From the NCBI RefSeq assembly GCF_026891095.1, contig NZ_JAPTNL010000008.1, positions 81,453 to 145,452 of the forward strand: 64,000 bases of DNA, in the 5' to 3' direction. A program made the translations under genes and the position numbers. The stretch comes from Roseovarius salincola (GTDB taxonomy: Bacteria > Pseudomonadota > Alphaproteobacteria > Rhodobacterales > Rhodobacteraceae). Under the pieces are notes generated by a model. It saw only the letters and a program-made list of their open reading frames with translations. It was not told the origin of the DNA and ran no database searches. Within the stretch, counting starts at the first letter, position 1; each line of letters begins with the position of its first letter. Shown here one piece after another: positions 43,402 through 52,966 of this stretch.

Positions 43402-45978
43402 ATGTCGCGCTATTCAGCCGCCGAGATCGAAGCGAAATGGCAAAAGGCCTGGGATGAGGCCGGGCTTTTCCGCGCTATCCGCAAGAATGACAAGCCCAAA
43501 TATTATGTGCTTGAGATGTTCCCTTACCCGTCGGGGCGCATCCACATGGGGCATGTACGCAACTACACGATGGGCGACGTGATCGCGCGCTACAAAATCA
43601 GCACGGGACATAATGTGCTGCATCCGATGGGCTGGGACGCCTTCGGGATGCCTGCAGAAAATGCCGCGATGGCCAGCGGCGGGCACCCCAAGGACTGGAC
43701 CTACGGCAATATCGACGACATGCGCGCGCAGATGAAGCCGCTTGGTCTGTCGATCGACTGGAGCCGCGAATTCGCCACATGCGACCCCGAGTATTACGGG
43801 CAGCAGCAGGCGCTGTTCCTCGACATGCTGGAACAGGGTCTGGTCTATCGGAAGAACGCGGTCGTCAACTGGGACCCGGTGGAAATGACCGTGCTGGCCA
43901 ATGAACAGGTCGAGAACGGGCGCGGCTGGCGTTCGGGCGCATTGGTCGAGCGGCGCGAACTGACCCAATGGTTCTTCCGCATTTCGGATTTCGCCGAAGA
44001 GCTGCTCGATGCGCTTGACGAGCTTGATGACTGGCCGGCCAAGGTCAAGCTGATGCAGGCCAACTGGATCGGTCGCTCGCGCGGGCTGCAATTCGCATTT
44101 TCGCTGGTCGAGGGGCTGGAGGGCCATGACCGCATCGAGGTCTACACGACCCGGCCCGACACGCTTATGGGCGCCAGCTTCATCGGCATCTCGCCTGATC
44201 ATCCGCTGGCGCGCCAGATGGAGAAGGACAATGCCGAGCTGGCGGCCTTCAACGCCGAATGCCGTCGCATGGGCACATCGGAAGAAGAGCTGGAGAAGGC
44301 CGAGAAGAAGGGCTTTGATACCGGGCTGCGGGTGCGCCACCCCTTTGACACATCTTGGGAGCTCCCGGTCTATGTGGCCAATTTCATCCTGATGGATTAC
44401 GGCACCGGCGCGATCTTCGGCTGCCCGGCGCATGACCAGCGCGACCTTGACTTCGCGCGCAAATATGACCTCCCGGTGATGTCGACCTACGCGCCTGCGA
44501 ACCCCGGTGACGACTTCACCCTGCCCGAGGACGGCGGCGATGCCTATGTGCCGCCCAAGCCGGAGAAGGTTCGCTATATCAAGGGTTTTGCCGGTGACGA
44601 GCTACAGACCGGCGAGCAGGGCATCGACAGCGCCATCGCCTTTTGCGAGGAGAATGGCGTCGGCCAGGGCGTGACCAAGTTCCGGCTGCGCGACTGGGGC
44701 CTGAGCCGTCAGCGGTATTGGGGCTGTCCGATTCCGGTGGTGCATTGCGAATCCTGCGGCGTGGTGCCGGAAAAGAAAGAGAACCTGCCGATCCAGCTGC
44801 CCTATGACGAGGGCGGACAGCCGATTGATTTCTCGATCCCCGGCAACCCGCTGGACCGCCACCCGACATGGCGCGATTGCGCCTGCCCGGCCTGCGGTGC
44901 GCCAGCCCGGCGCGAGACCGACACGATGGATACCTTCGTTGACAGCTCGTGGTATTTCGCCCGCTTCACCGCGCCGCGCGCCCAGACCCCGACCGACCTC
45001 GAGGAGGCCGGATACTGGATGAACGTGGATCAGTATATCGGCGGGATTGAACACGCGATCCTGCATCTTCTTTACTCGCGCTTCTTTGCGCGCGCCATGC
45101 ACCTGACCGGCCATCTGCCGCAAAAGGCGATCGAGCCGTTCAATGCGCTGTTCACGCAAGGCATGGTGACGCATGAAATCTACCAGACCCGCGACCCAAA
45201 GGATCGCCCAGTCTATCACCTGCCCGAGGACGTGGCGGATGGAAAGCTGAAGGCGACGGGCGAAGCGGTCGAAATCATCCCCTCGGCCAAGATGTCCAAA
45301 TCCAAGAAGAACGTGGTCGATCCGGTCAGCATCATCGGTGCTTACGGCGCGGATACCGCGCGCTGGTTCGTCCTCTCCGACAGCCCGCCGGAACGTGACG
45401 TGGAATGGACCGCCGCGGGCGCCGAGGCCGCTTTCAAGCACCTCGCCCGCGTGCATCGCCTGGTCACCGGCATCGCCGTCAGCGACGAGCCTGCAAACGA
45501 CCATGACACGGCCCTGCTGCGCGAGATGCACAAGACCATCCATGACGTGACGGGGGGCGTGGAATCCTTCGGTTTCAACGCTGCCATCGCCAAGCTCTAC
45601 GCCTTCACCAACACGCTGGCGAAGTCGCAGGCCGGGGCGCAGGCGCGCCAGCAGGCGGCCTGTGCGCTGGCGCAGCTCATGTCGCCGATGACCCCGCATC
45701 TCGCCGAGGAACTCTGGGCCGCGCTTGGTCAGCAGGGGCTGGTCGGGCAGGCGCCCTGGCCGGTGGCGGATGACTCCATGCTGGTCGATGACACGGTGAC
45801 CCTGCCGATCCAGATCAACGGCAAACGCCGCGCCGAAATCAGCGTGCCCAGGGACATGGACAAGTCCGAGGTTGAAAAACAGGCGCTGGCGGCGGATGCT
45901 GTGATCAAGGCGCTGGACGGGGCCCAGCCCAGGAAGGTCATCGTCGTCCCCGGACGGATCGTGAATGTCGTCATTTGA
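43402..45978 (+). CDS. leuS: leucyl-tRNA synthetase
   Basis: An 858-residue class I aminoacyl-tRNA synthetase charging tRNA-Leu. The HIGH-type motif is in [14 protein letters not shown] near residue 45, the editing domain has [12 protein letters not shown] and [19 protein letters not shown], and the KMSKS loop is [13 protein letters not shown]. Length is normal. A GTTTGAGG site precedes the start. The lptE start lies inside its last codons. Confidence 0.98.
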   Translation: MSRYSAAEIEAKWQKAWDEAGLFRAIRKNDKPKYYVLEMFPYPSGRIHMGHVRNYTMGDVIARYKISTGHNVLHPMGWDAFGMPAENAAMASGGHPKDWTYGNIDDMRAQMKPLGLSIDWSREFATCDPEYYGQQQALFLDMLEQGLVYRKNAVVNWDPVEMTVLANEQVENGRGWRSGALVERRELTQWFFRISDFAEELLDALDELDDWPAKVKLMQANWIGRSRGLQFAFSLVEGLEGHDRIEVYTTRPDTLMGASFIGISPDHPLARQMEKDNAELAAFNAECRRMGTSEEELEKAEKKGFDTGLRVRHPFDTSWELPVYVANFILMDYGTGAIFGCPAHDQRDLDFARKYDLPVMSTYAPANPGDDFTLPEDGGDAYVPPKPEKVRYIKGFAGDELQTGEQGIDSAIAFCEENGVGQGVTKFRLRDWGLSRQRYWGCPIPVVHCESCGVVPEKKENLPIQLPYDEGGQPIDFSIPGNPLDRHPTWRDCACPACGAPARRETDTMDTFVDSSWYFARFTAPRAQTPTDLEEAGYWMNVDQYIGGIEHAILHLLYSRFFARAMHLTGHLPQKAIEPFNALFTQGMVTHEIYQTRDPKDRPVYHLPEDVADGKLKATGEAVEIIPSAKMSKSKKNVVDPVSIIGAYGADTARWFVLSDSPPERDVEWTAAGAEAAFKHLARVHRLVTGIAVSDEPANDHDTALLREMHKTIHDVTGGVESFGFNAAIAKLYAFTNTLAKSQAGAQARQQAACALAQLMSPMTPHLAEELWAALGQQGLVGQAPWPVADDSMLVDDTVTLPIQINGKRRAEISVPRDMDKSEVEKQALAADAVIKALDGAQPRKVIVVPGRIVNVVI

Positions 45979-46408
45979 TCGCCGCCAGTTTCTGGGTGGA
46001 AGCCTTGCCGCCAGTGCCGTCGCCATGGCCACGGCGGCGGGGAGCAGCGCGCTTGCGGTCGGCGCGATGCCGGGTGGCCTGTCCCGGCTGCACAGCGCGG
46101 TTGCGATCAGCCCGTCAATGGGCCGCGAGGGGTATCTGGTCGTCCGCGCCTTGGAAAACCGGCTTGGCTCGGCCGGGCCGGATGCGCGCTATGGGCTTCT
46201 TCACGCGCTCGACACCGGGAAACGCCCGGTGGCTGCGCGCCATGCAATGCGGGGCGAATTCACATATGTTCTCAATGACTTGAAGAGCGGCGCGGTCCTG
46301 ACCTCTGGCAGGGTTGCGGCGCATGGTGGGGGCGAGGACATGATCGCGATACTTGCCGACCGGGTGGTCGCGCGGCTGGTCGTTGCATCGCGGGCCTTGC
46401 CCGTATGA
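45965..46408 (+). CDS. lptE: LptE-like LPS assembly protein without a lipobox cysteine
   Basis: A 147-residue protein in the conserved leuS-lptE-holA position. The matching stretches are [36 protein letters not shown] and [11 protein letters not shown], as in alphaproteobacterial LptE, which plugs LptD in the outer membrane. Where others have a GC lipobox before the mature part, this reads [14 protein letters not shown] with no Cys anywhere in the N-terminal part. A middle stretch after GRVAAHGG is also shortened. It starts with DRRQFLGG, which is twin-arginine-like. It overlaps leuS by 14 bases and holA by 4. Confidence 0.75.
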   Translation: MSSFDRRQFLGGSLAASAVAMATAAGSSALAVGAMPGGLSRLHSAVAISPSMGREGYLVVRALENRLGSAGPDARYGLLHALDTGKRPVAARHAMRGEFTYVLNDLKSGAVLTSGRVAAHGGGEDMIAILADRVVARLVVASRALPV

Positions 46409-47430
46409 AACTCTCGGGCCGTGACGCACCAGGGTATTTTGCCCGCCCCGATCCCCGTCGCGCGGGGCTGTTGATCCACGGGCAGGACGCGATGCGCGTG
46501 GCGCTGCGCCGACAGGAGGTGATCGCCGCCCTGATCGGCCCTGCGGGCGAGGAGGAAATGCGCCTCACGCGTATTCTTGCCAGCGATCTGCGTAAGGACC
46601 CCGCGATGCTGCTGGATGCGGTGAAGGCGCAAGGGTTCTTTCCAGGGCCGCGCGTGGCCTTTGTGGAAGATGCGACTGACGCGCTTGCCCCAATCGTGAC
46701 CGACGCCCTGGCCGAGTGGCAGGAGGGCGATGCGCAGGTCATCGTCACCGCCGGTGCGCTTAAACCCGCCTCGAAGCTGCGCAAGCTCTTTGAGGGGCAC
46801 CCCAATGCCTATGCCGCCGTGATCTATGACGACCCGCCCTCGCGCGATGAGATCGAAGCGACATTGACCAAGGCTGGACTGAAGGATGTCGGCGGCGATG
46901 CGATGCGCGATCTGACAGCTTTGGCGCGCGATCTCGACCCCGGCGATTTTCGCCAGACGATGGAAAAACTGGCGCTTTACAAGCTTGGCGATGAAACACC
47001 GCTGACCCCGGAGGATGTCGCGCTTTGTGCTCCCAGTTCCACCGAGGCGGAACTGGATGATATCCTTGATATCGTCGCCGAGGCCCGTGCGGGCGAGATC
47101 GGCCCGGTGATGAAGCGTCTGCGCGGGCAGGGGGTGCAACCGGTGACGCTGTGCATCAGTGCCACGCGCCATTTTCGCAGGCTTTATGCGGTGGCCGCAG
47201 ATCCGGGTGGCGCGGCGCAGGGGATCGGGCGGCTGCGTCCGCCGGTCTATGGCCCGCGCCGGGACCGGATCTTGCGGCAAGCGCAGAAATGGGGCGCGCC
47301 GCGTTTGCAAGACGCGCTTCGCCTGCTGACCGATACCGATCTGCAACTGCGCTCTGCAGGGCAGCGTGCCCCGGCGATGGCCCTTATCGAACGCGCGCTG
47401 ATCCGGCTGTCGATGATGGCGCAGCGATAG
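46405..47430 (+). CDS. holA: DNA polymerase III subunit delta
   Basis: A 341-residue clamp-loader subunit that opens the beta sliding clamp. The N-terminal part has LLIHGQDAMRVALRRQEVIAALIG, the middle VIYDDPPSRDEIEATL and TALARDLDPGDFRQTMEKLALYKL, and the C-terminal helical domain RPPVYGPRRDRILRQAQKW, all as in alphaproteobacterial HolA. The ATG overlaps the lptE stop (ATGA). Confidence 0.94.
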   Translation: MKLSGRDAPGYFARPDPRRAGLLIHGQDAMRVALRRQEVIAALIGPAGEEEMRLTRILASDLRKDPAMLLDAVKAQGFFPGPRVAFVEDATDALAPIVTDALAEWQEGDAQVIVTAGALKPASKLRKLFEGHPNAYAAVIYDDPPSRDEIEATLTKAGLKDVGGDAMRDLTALARDLDPGDFRQTMEKLALYKLGDETPLTPEDVALCAPSSTEAELDDILDIVAEARAGEIGPVMKRLRGQGVQPVTLCISATRHFRRLYAVAADPGGAAQGIGRLRPPVYGPRRDRILRQAQKWGAPRLQDALRLLTDTDLQLRSAGQRAPAMALIERALIRLSMMAQR

Positions 47431-47469
47431 GCGGCGCGCTGATTAGCTCCAGACCTGTCTGCCGAAGGC

Positions 47470-48639
47470 TCAGCCCCGCTGCGTGAGGTAATCCGCCGCC
47501 GCCCGACCAGCCCATCGGCCTGTCGCAAGACACGCGGTCAGCAGGTAGCCCCCGGTTGGGGCCTCCCAATCCAGCATCTCTCCGGCGGCGAAGGTTCCGG
47601 CGCGAGCGCGCAGCATCAGACCGGCATCCAGTGCATCAAAGCGCAGGCCGCCGGCGGTGGATATCGCCTCGTCCATCGGGCGCGGCCCTTGCAAGGGTAT
47701 CGGCAGCGCCTTGATGAGAGGCGCGGGATCGGGCGGCAGGGGGCGGGCGAACTCCATCAGCAGCGCTTGTTTCACCGGGTCCAGCTTCAGCGCCTTGCGC
47801 AGGTGATTGGACATGCTGGCCTTGCCGCGCGGGCGGGCAAGACGCGCGCGGACCGCTTCGATATCGAGGTCAGGCAGCAGGTCCAGCGTGAGGGACGCGC
47901 CCTCGCGCAGGGCGGCGGAGATTGCATAGATGCCGCCACCCTCGATCCCCTGCGCGGAAATGACGATCTCGCCGCGCGACAGCGCTGCTCCGGCCTTGAG
48001 CGCCACGCCCTTGACCGGTTTACCGAAATGGCGCCGCATATGTTCCGACCAGTGAAGCACGAACCCCATATTGGCGGGCCGGAACGGCGCAAGCGCATCT
48101 GTCGGCAGATGCGCGGCCCAGGCCCCGTCCGATCCCAGGCGCGCCCAACTGGCACCGCCACAAGCCAGTATCGTCACGTCTGGGGTCAGGGAGCGGATGC
48201 CTTCGGGTGTCTCGATCCTGACCGCATTCCGCTGCCAGCCCTGCCATCGCCAGCGTGTCTCAAGCCGCACCCCAAGGGCATCGAGCTCGGCCAGCCAGGC
48301 CCTGAGCAGGGGCGAGGCCTTCATCGCCTCGGGGAACACCCGCCCCGTGCTGCCGGTGAAAAGTGGTAATCCAAAGCCGTGCGCCCAGTCCTGCACGGCC
48401 GCTGGCCCGAAGGCTTCAAGCATCGGGCGCAGGGCTGGGGCGGCCTCGCCATAGGCGGCGATAAAGCTTTCGAAAGGGATGTTCTTTGTCAGGTTCAACC
48501 CCGATTTTCCCGCCATCAGCAGCTTGCGTGCGGGCGAGGGTTTGGCCTCGGCTAGGGTGACGGTGTGTCCTGCACGCGCCAGTTCGCCTGCCGCCATCAG
48601 CCCTGCCGGGCCTGCACCGATGACCAATGCGCCGCTCAT
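47470..48639 (-). CDS. BaiN/HI0933-like flavoprotein (TIGR03862 type)
   Basis: A 389-residue FAD protein. The dinucleotide loop is VIGAGPAGLMAAGELARAGH at the start, with FVLHWSEHMRRHFGKPVKG in the middle and the C-terminal ISTAGGLRFDALDAGLMLRARAGTFAAGEMLDWEAPTGGY (split here by position, residues about 325-365) typical of the group. The substrate is unknown. Its start overlaps the end of the MscS gene by four bases (ATGA). Confidence 0.9.
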   Translation of the reverse strand: MSGALVIGAGPAGLMAAGELARAGHTVTLAEAKPSPARKLLMAGKSGLNLTKNIPFESFIAAYGEAAPALRPMLEAFGPAAVQDWAHGFGLPLFTGSTGRVFPEAMKASPLLRAWLAELDALGVRLETRWRWQGWQRNAVRIETPEGIRSLTPDVTILACGGASWARLGSDGAWAAHLPTDALAPFRPANMGFVLHWSEHMRRHFGKPVKGVALKAGAALSRGEIVISAQGIEGGGIYAISAALREGASLTLDLLPDLDIEAVRARLARPRGKASMSNHLRKALKLDPVKQALLMEFARPLPPDPAPLIKALPIPLQGPRPMDEAISTAGGLRFDALDAGLMLRARAGTFAAGEMLDWEAPTGGYLLTACLATGRWAGRAAADYLTQRG

Positions 48640-49973
48640 GCCGCAGGTGGCAATCCGGCCTTTTCGAGGCCCACATGATGCACGACCCGCTGCGGGAAGG
48701 GGATCTCGATGTCATGCGCCTTCAGGGCGTTCCAGATGGCGAAGAGCACATCCGGCGAGGCCTTGTTGGCGCCCTCGTCGATGCCGTTGATCCAGAACTC
48801 GACGACAAACTCGACCCCGCTGTCGCCGAATTTCCGCAGCTCGCAATCGGGTGGTTCCGGCTGGTCCAACACTTGCGGCAGGCGTGCGACGGCGTCCTGA
48901 ATGATGTCGGGGATGATGTTGATGTCGGTGCCATAAGACACTGAAAACGCGACCTCATATCGGTTGGCGCTGCCCTGGTCCGAGTAGTTGACGACGCGTG
49001 TCGTGATGAAATCCTCATTGGGCACGACGATCCAGCGGCCATCCACTGTTTCCAGGATCGCGGCGCGCGCCGTCATCTTGACGATGGTTCCCGCCTCGCC
49101 CCCGTCAAGCTCCACGTAGTCGCCCACGGTGGCCTGCCCCTCCAGCAGCAGGATGACCCCCGAGATGAAGTTCGAGGCGATCTTCTGCAAACCGAAGCCA
49201 AGCCCGACACCGATGGCACCGCCGAGCACGGCGAGAGATGTCAGCGAGATCCCGAGGTAATTCATCAGCACAAGGAAAGCCGCTCCGAAGATCACGATCT
49301 CGGCGGCCTTGGCGGCCAGTTGCCGTGTGGCCGGGCGCATTTCGGCCTGGGTCTGGATATACTGGCCGGTCCGGTCGTTCGACCAGCGCCCGAGCCAGAA
49401 GACAACCCCGCCCGCGACAAGGGCCTTGATCAGCCACAGAAGGTCGAAAGACAGGTTTCCAAGCGGCACGACCGTGGCCGCCAGCTTTGCCGTCACCGGA
49501 TCCAGCAGGCCAAGCGCGTAAAGCGCGGCGACCGGGATCAGAACGTAGTTGCCGATCAGCTTGAGAAACGGATCACTCAGGACATCGCGCACCAGGATCC
49601 GCACGGCCAGGAACAGGAAAACCCTTTTTCCAAAGGCGATAACAGCACCGGAGCCGAAAATCGAGCGGGTCAGGCTTTCGCCCATGCCGGTCAGCCCATA
49701 GGCCAGCAGCGGCAGGATCAGCGGCACGAACAGCAGCAGGGTCTGGCGGCTCTGGGCGATGATATTGTCCTGTCCGGGCGGCGGCGTCAGCAGCCGGGTC
49801 AGGGCGGGCCTGAACTTGCGCGCCAGGGCGAAGGCCAGCAGGTAGGCCGCGACAAGCAGGGCGAATTGCGACCATGCCGCCGGGCTCAGAAGCCACCCCT
49901 TGGCCAGATCCCAGCCCTGCAGGGCATAGGTCATCCCCTGCCCGATGAAAGCCGGCGGGTTATCCCAAATCAT
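48636..49973 (-). CDS. MscS-family mechanosensitive channel
   Basis: A 445-residue channel protein: several N-terminal hydrophobic segments, the pore helix region TSLAVLGGAIGVGLGFGLQK with the Gly/Ala pattern of MscS TM3, then IASNFISGVILLLE and the cytoplasmic beta domain (QATVGDYVELDGGEAGTIVKM). It relieves osmotic stress. The ATG at 49973 (MIWDNPPAF) begins the hydrophobic region; upstream in-frame sequence overlaps the divergent HNH gene. It is coupled to the flavoprotein gene. Confidence 0.92.
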   Translation of the reverse strand: MIWDNPPAFIGQGMTYALQGWDLAKGWLLSPAAWSQFALLVAAYLLAFALARKFRPALTRLLTPPPGQDNIIAQSRQTLLLFVPLILPLLAYGLTGMGESLTRSIFGSGAVIAFGKRVFLFLAVRILVRDVLSDPFLKLIGNYVLIPVAALYALGLLDPVTAKLAATVVPLGNLSFDLLWLIKALVAGGVVFWLGRWSNDRTGQYIQTQAEMRPATRQLAAKAAEIVIFGAAFLVLMNYLGISLTSLAVLGGAIGVGLGFGLQKIASNFISGVILLLEGQATVGDYVELDGGEAGTIVKMTARAAILETVDGRWIVVPNEDFITTRVVNYSDQGSANRYEVAFSVSYGTDINIIPDIIQDAVARLPQVLDQPEPPDCELRKFGDSGVEFVVEFWINGIDEGANKASPDVLFAIWNALKAHDIEIPFPQRVVHHVGLEKAGLPPAA

Positions 49974-50048
49974 CACGCAACCTCTTGTCAAACGGCACCT
50001 TGGCGCCATCCTCATGCCCGCAAGTGGCTTGGGGATCAAGGAAAAGGA

Positions 50049-50345
50049 ATGGACCAACTCCCGGTATGCCCCCTTTGCGGCAGGCCGATTCCGCCGGAGG
50101 CGCGCCAAAGCCTGCATCACCTGATCCCAAGGCTGAAAGGGGGCAAGGGCGGGCCGGTGGTGCGGCTTCACCAGATCTGCCACAACGAGATCCACGCCAC
50201 GCTGAGCGAGGCGGAGCTGGCGCGCGACTATGCCAGTATCGAGGCCCTGAGAGCGCATCCGCGGCTGGCACGGTTCATCCGCTGGGTCGCGAAACGCCCG
50301 CCCGGTTTTCATTCGAAAACCCCCGGCGGGCGGCGCAAGCGTTAA
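50049..50345 (+). CDS. small HNH endonuclease-like protein
   Basis: A 98-residue protein with CPLCGRPIPPE, then SLHHLIPRLKGGK and HQICHNEIHATL, the Cys-x2-Cys plus His-His...Asn-x3-His pattern of HNH nucleases. The C-terminal half is basic. AAGGA precedes the ATG. It is divergent from mscS. Such small HNH proteins are widespread in Rhodobacterales and their job is not known. Confidence 0.85.
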   Translation: MDQLPVCPLCGRPIPPEARQSLHHLIPRLKGGKGGPVVRLHQICHNEIHATLSEAELARDYASIEALRAHPRLARFIRWVAKRPPGFHSKTPGGRRKR

Positions 50346-50395
50346 GGATTGATTCGTTTTACCGCGGTCACTTTGTGAACAAGGTGAAACCCGCT

Positions 50396-50450
50396 TCGGT
50401 ATCGCAGCGGTTTCACGTCGGTATTGCGTCGGTACCGGATCGGTAAAGGC
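50396..50450. repeat. degenerate 11-bp tandem repeat (copy B)
   Basis: Five 11-base units in perfect register: TCGGTATCGCA, GCGGTTTCACG, TCGGTATTGCG, TCGGTACCGGA and TCGGTAAAGGC. Same unit and period as at 1533-1584. It lies in the convergent gap between the HNH and DUF2125 genes. Confidence 0.75.
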
Positions 50451-50507
50451 CGGAGGTTAACACAGCGGGCGGATGAAAACCGTACCGATGGCGGCGCCTT
50501 TTGTACC

Positions 50508-50553
50508 CTTCATCTGGCCCAAAATACCTCGGGGGGACCGGGGGGCTGGCCCC
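50508..50553. terminator. terminator region between HNH and DUF2125 genes
   Basis: CCGGGGGG and CCCCCCGG form an 8-bp stem (within 50539-50558) around CTGG. Next to it, 50508-50530 is a near copy of the palindrome arm at 13302-13323 (CTTCATCT, GCCCAAAATAC). Suits ending transcripts from both convergent genes. Confidence 0.55.
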
Positions 50554-50560
50554 CCGGCCT

Positions 50561-52084
50561 TTACTTGATGCGCTGACCGTTGGCGAGAACCTGGCCATCG
50601 GCATTGACCTCGATGGTCGAGACCAGCTCGTCCTCGGCCTCGCCGGGACGGGCGAAAAGCCCCATCATCATGCGCATGCCGCTGGCCTGCTCCTCGGGCA
50701 GGATGCCGATCGCGATCAGCTTGTCGAGCAGGCTGTTGCCGCCCATCAGCCTGAGATCCAGCGTTCCCTCGGGTGCGGGCATCCCGTCGAAGCTTTCCAG
50801 GTCGTCATTGTCGAAGGTGAAATCGCCCCCGCCTGTCAGCTCCGCCCCCGCAAGGCGCAGGGTCAGATCGTTCAGCGTCAGCGCGTTGAGTTCGCCCGGC
50901 TCGGCATCGGAGACCTCCATCGTGCCGATCTGTTCGGGATCGAGCAGGTCGAACAGCAGCTTCGCCTTGCCCGAAAGGTCGATCACCAGCGTCGCCGGGT
51001 CGCGCGGCAGTTCCTGCCCGGGATCGAACATCGCCCAGAGCATCTCGGACATGGTGAAATCAGTCAGCCGGAAGGCGGCGGCGAAATCCTGTGGCTCCTC
51101 GCCCTTCGAGACCGGCGCCATCAGGTCGATCGCCAGTGTCTCCATCGCCAGTTCCACCGGGAAGGGCAGTTCGGCGCTTTCAAGTTCGATCTGCAAGCCT
51201 TGCGTGGCGGCGCCATAGTGAAGCCGCTCCTGGTTCATCGCCAGATCCAGCGCGCCGCTGCGTGACTGGGTGCGCCCTTTCATCGGTGCGTCGTTATCCT
51301 CGGCGCTGAATTCGCTTGTGCCGTTCTCGAAGCTGAACCGCCCGTCCAGGGTGAAACCGGCCTCGAGCATGGCCGCCATGTCCTCGCTGCTGACATCTTG
51401 CGGAAGCGTCCCCGTGCCTTCGAAACGCATGCTTTCATAGCCACCTGCTGCAAGCACCTGCCCGCCTTCTTCGGGGTCGGTGACATCGAGCGTGTAGGTC
51501 ACCGGCCCGGCGCTGAATGTCTGCGTCACGTCGCGCAGATCGCCCGAGATCATCCGGCTCGTGCCCGCCACATTGCTGGCCGTCATGCTGGCGGTGCCGA
51601 TGTCCATCGGCTTGCCGTCGGATTCGACACCTGCCAGCGCCAGGGTCATCGACCCGGCGCTGTAGTCATAGGTCATGTCATCGGGATCGCCCGCGACGGA
51701 CATCTCGAATCCGCTGGTGCGATAGTCGATTTCGGTCCTGACCTCTTCGCCTTCCGGTCCGGTGCCGTTGATCACCATGGGCATGGTTTCGGGGAAGGAC
51801 ACCTGCACGGAGCCGTCGCCGTTCTCCGTGAACCGAAGCTGGTCGATCGTGATGCTGGCACTGCCCTGATCCTCGGGCATGTCGATGAGGAGCGCGATGT
51901 CGCTGACGGTCAGCGTGTCGCCCGACCGCGTCTCGTTCGCTTCGACCGAATAGCCGAATCCCTTCAGGTAATCCTGCCAGCCCTGCCAGACCTGCTCGGG
52001 CGTGACATCCGCGAAAGCCGCCGATCCGGAGATGGAAATCGACAAGGCGGCCAGAGCTGTGGCGGATCTTATACGGAACGTCAT
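50561..52084 (-). CDS. DUF2125-family exported protein
   Basis: A 507-residue protein with a signal peptide (ATALAALSISISGSAAFA) and a long beta-rich mature part with repeated lipid-transfer-like strands. It matches the DUF2125 type common in alphaproteobacteria. Function unknown; an envelope role is likely from export. The ATG at 52084 has AAGGGG upstream. No partner gene next to it. Confidence 0.85.
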   Translation of the reverse strand: MTFRIRSATALAALSISISGSAAFADVTPEQVWQGWQDYLKGFGYSVEANETRSGDTLTVSDIALLIDMPEDQGSASITIDQLRFTENGDGSVQVSFPETMPMVINGTGPEGEEVRTEIDYRTSGFEMSVAGDPDDMTYDYSAGSMTLALAGVESDGKPMDIGTASMTASNVAGTSRMISGDLRDVTQTFSAGPVTYTLDVTDPEEGGQVLAAGGYESMRFEGTGTLPQDVSSEDMAAMLEAGFTLDGRFSFENGTSEFSAEDNDAPMKGRTQSRSGALDLAMNQERLHYGAATQGLQIELESAELPFPVELAMETLAIDLMAPVSKGEEPQDFAAAFRLTDFTMSEMLWAMFDPGQELPRDPATLVIDLSGKAKLLFDLLDPEQIGTMEVSDAEPGELNALTLNDLTLRLAGAELTGGGDFTFDNDDLESFDGMPAPEGTLDLRLMGGNSLLDKLIAIGILPEEQASGMRMMMGLFARPGEAEDELVSTIEVNADGQVLANGQRIK

Positions 52085-52216
52085 GGCGAACCCCTTTACT
52101 TGAAATGCGCCGATAGCTTCTGATGATGCGGCGGCAGGGTCAAGGGCTGTTCTGGGTGGACCTTGCCCGAACGGCGCGCTACCAACCCCTGCAACCGCAG
52201 GAAAAGGGGAGGCGAC

Positions 52217-52966
52217 ATGGACCTGACCGGCAAGACCGCCCTGATCACCGGCGCAAGCCGCGGGATCGGCGAGGCCACCGCGCGGCTGTTCGCGGCGGCG
52301 GGCGCCAGCGTTGCGCTGGCCGCACGCGACCGCGACGCCATTGCCGCGCTGGCCGCGGAGATCGGCCCGCGCGCCATCGCCACGCCCTGCGACATCAGCC
52401 ATTACGGTGAGGTTCAGGCGGCGGTGGATGCCTGCGTCGCTGCGACCGGGCGGCTGGATATCCTGATCGGCAATGCCGGGGTGATCGAGCCGATCACGTC
52501 CCTCGCCGAAGCCGACCCCGACGCCTGGGGCAAGGCCATCGACATCAATCTCAAGGGCGTCTTTCACGGCATGCGCGCGGCGATGCCGGTGATGCGCGAC
52601 CAGGGCGGCGGCACGATCATCACCGTCAGTTCCGGCGCGGCGCACAGCCCGCTGGAAGGCTGGAGCCAGTATTGCGCCGCCAAGGCAGGGGCGGCGATGC
52701 TGACGCGCTCGGCCCATCTGGAGGGCGCGCCGCTCGGGCTGCGTGTGATGGGCCTGTCGCCCGGCACCGTGGCCACCGACATGCAGCGCCGCATCCGCGC
52801 AAGCGGCATCAACCCGGTCAGCGCGCTGGACTGGTCCGACCACATCCCCCCCGAATGGCCCGCGAAGGCCCTTCTGTGGATGTGCGGCCCCGAGGCCGAC
52901 CCATGGTGCGGCAAGGAAATCTCGTTGCGTGATCCCGAAATCCGACAAAAGGCAGGTGTGGCATGA
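52217..52966 (+). CDS. short-chain dehydrogenase/reductase
   Basis: A 249-residue SDR with the NAD(P) loop TGASRGIG at residues 12-19, the NNAG-like GNAGVIEP, and the catalytic Ser...YxxxK (VSSGAAHSPLEGWSQYCAAKAG). The substrate is unknown. The ATG at 52217 follows GGGGAGGCG. It overlaps the crotonase-like gene by four bases, suggesting a two-gene operon. Confidence 0.93.
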   Translation: MDLTGKTALITGASRGIGEATARLFAAAGASVALAARDRDAIAALAAEIGPRAIATPCDISHYGEVQAAVDACVAATGRLDILIGNAGVIEPITSLAEADPDAWGKAIDINLKGVFHGMRAAMPVMRDQGGGTIITVSSGAAHSPLEGWSQYCAAKAGAAMLTRSAHLEGAPLGLRVMGLSPGTVATDMQRRIRASGINPVSALDWSDHIPPEWPAKALLWMCGPEADPWCGKEISLRDPEIRQKAGVA

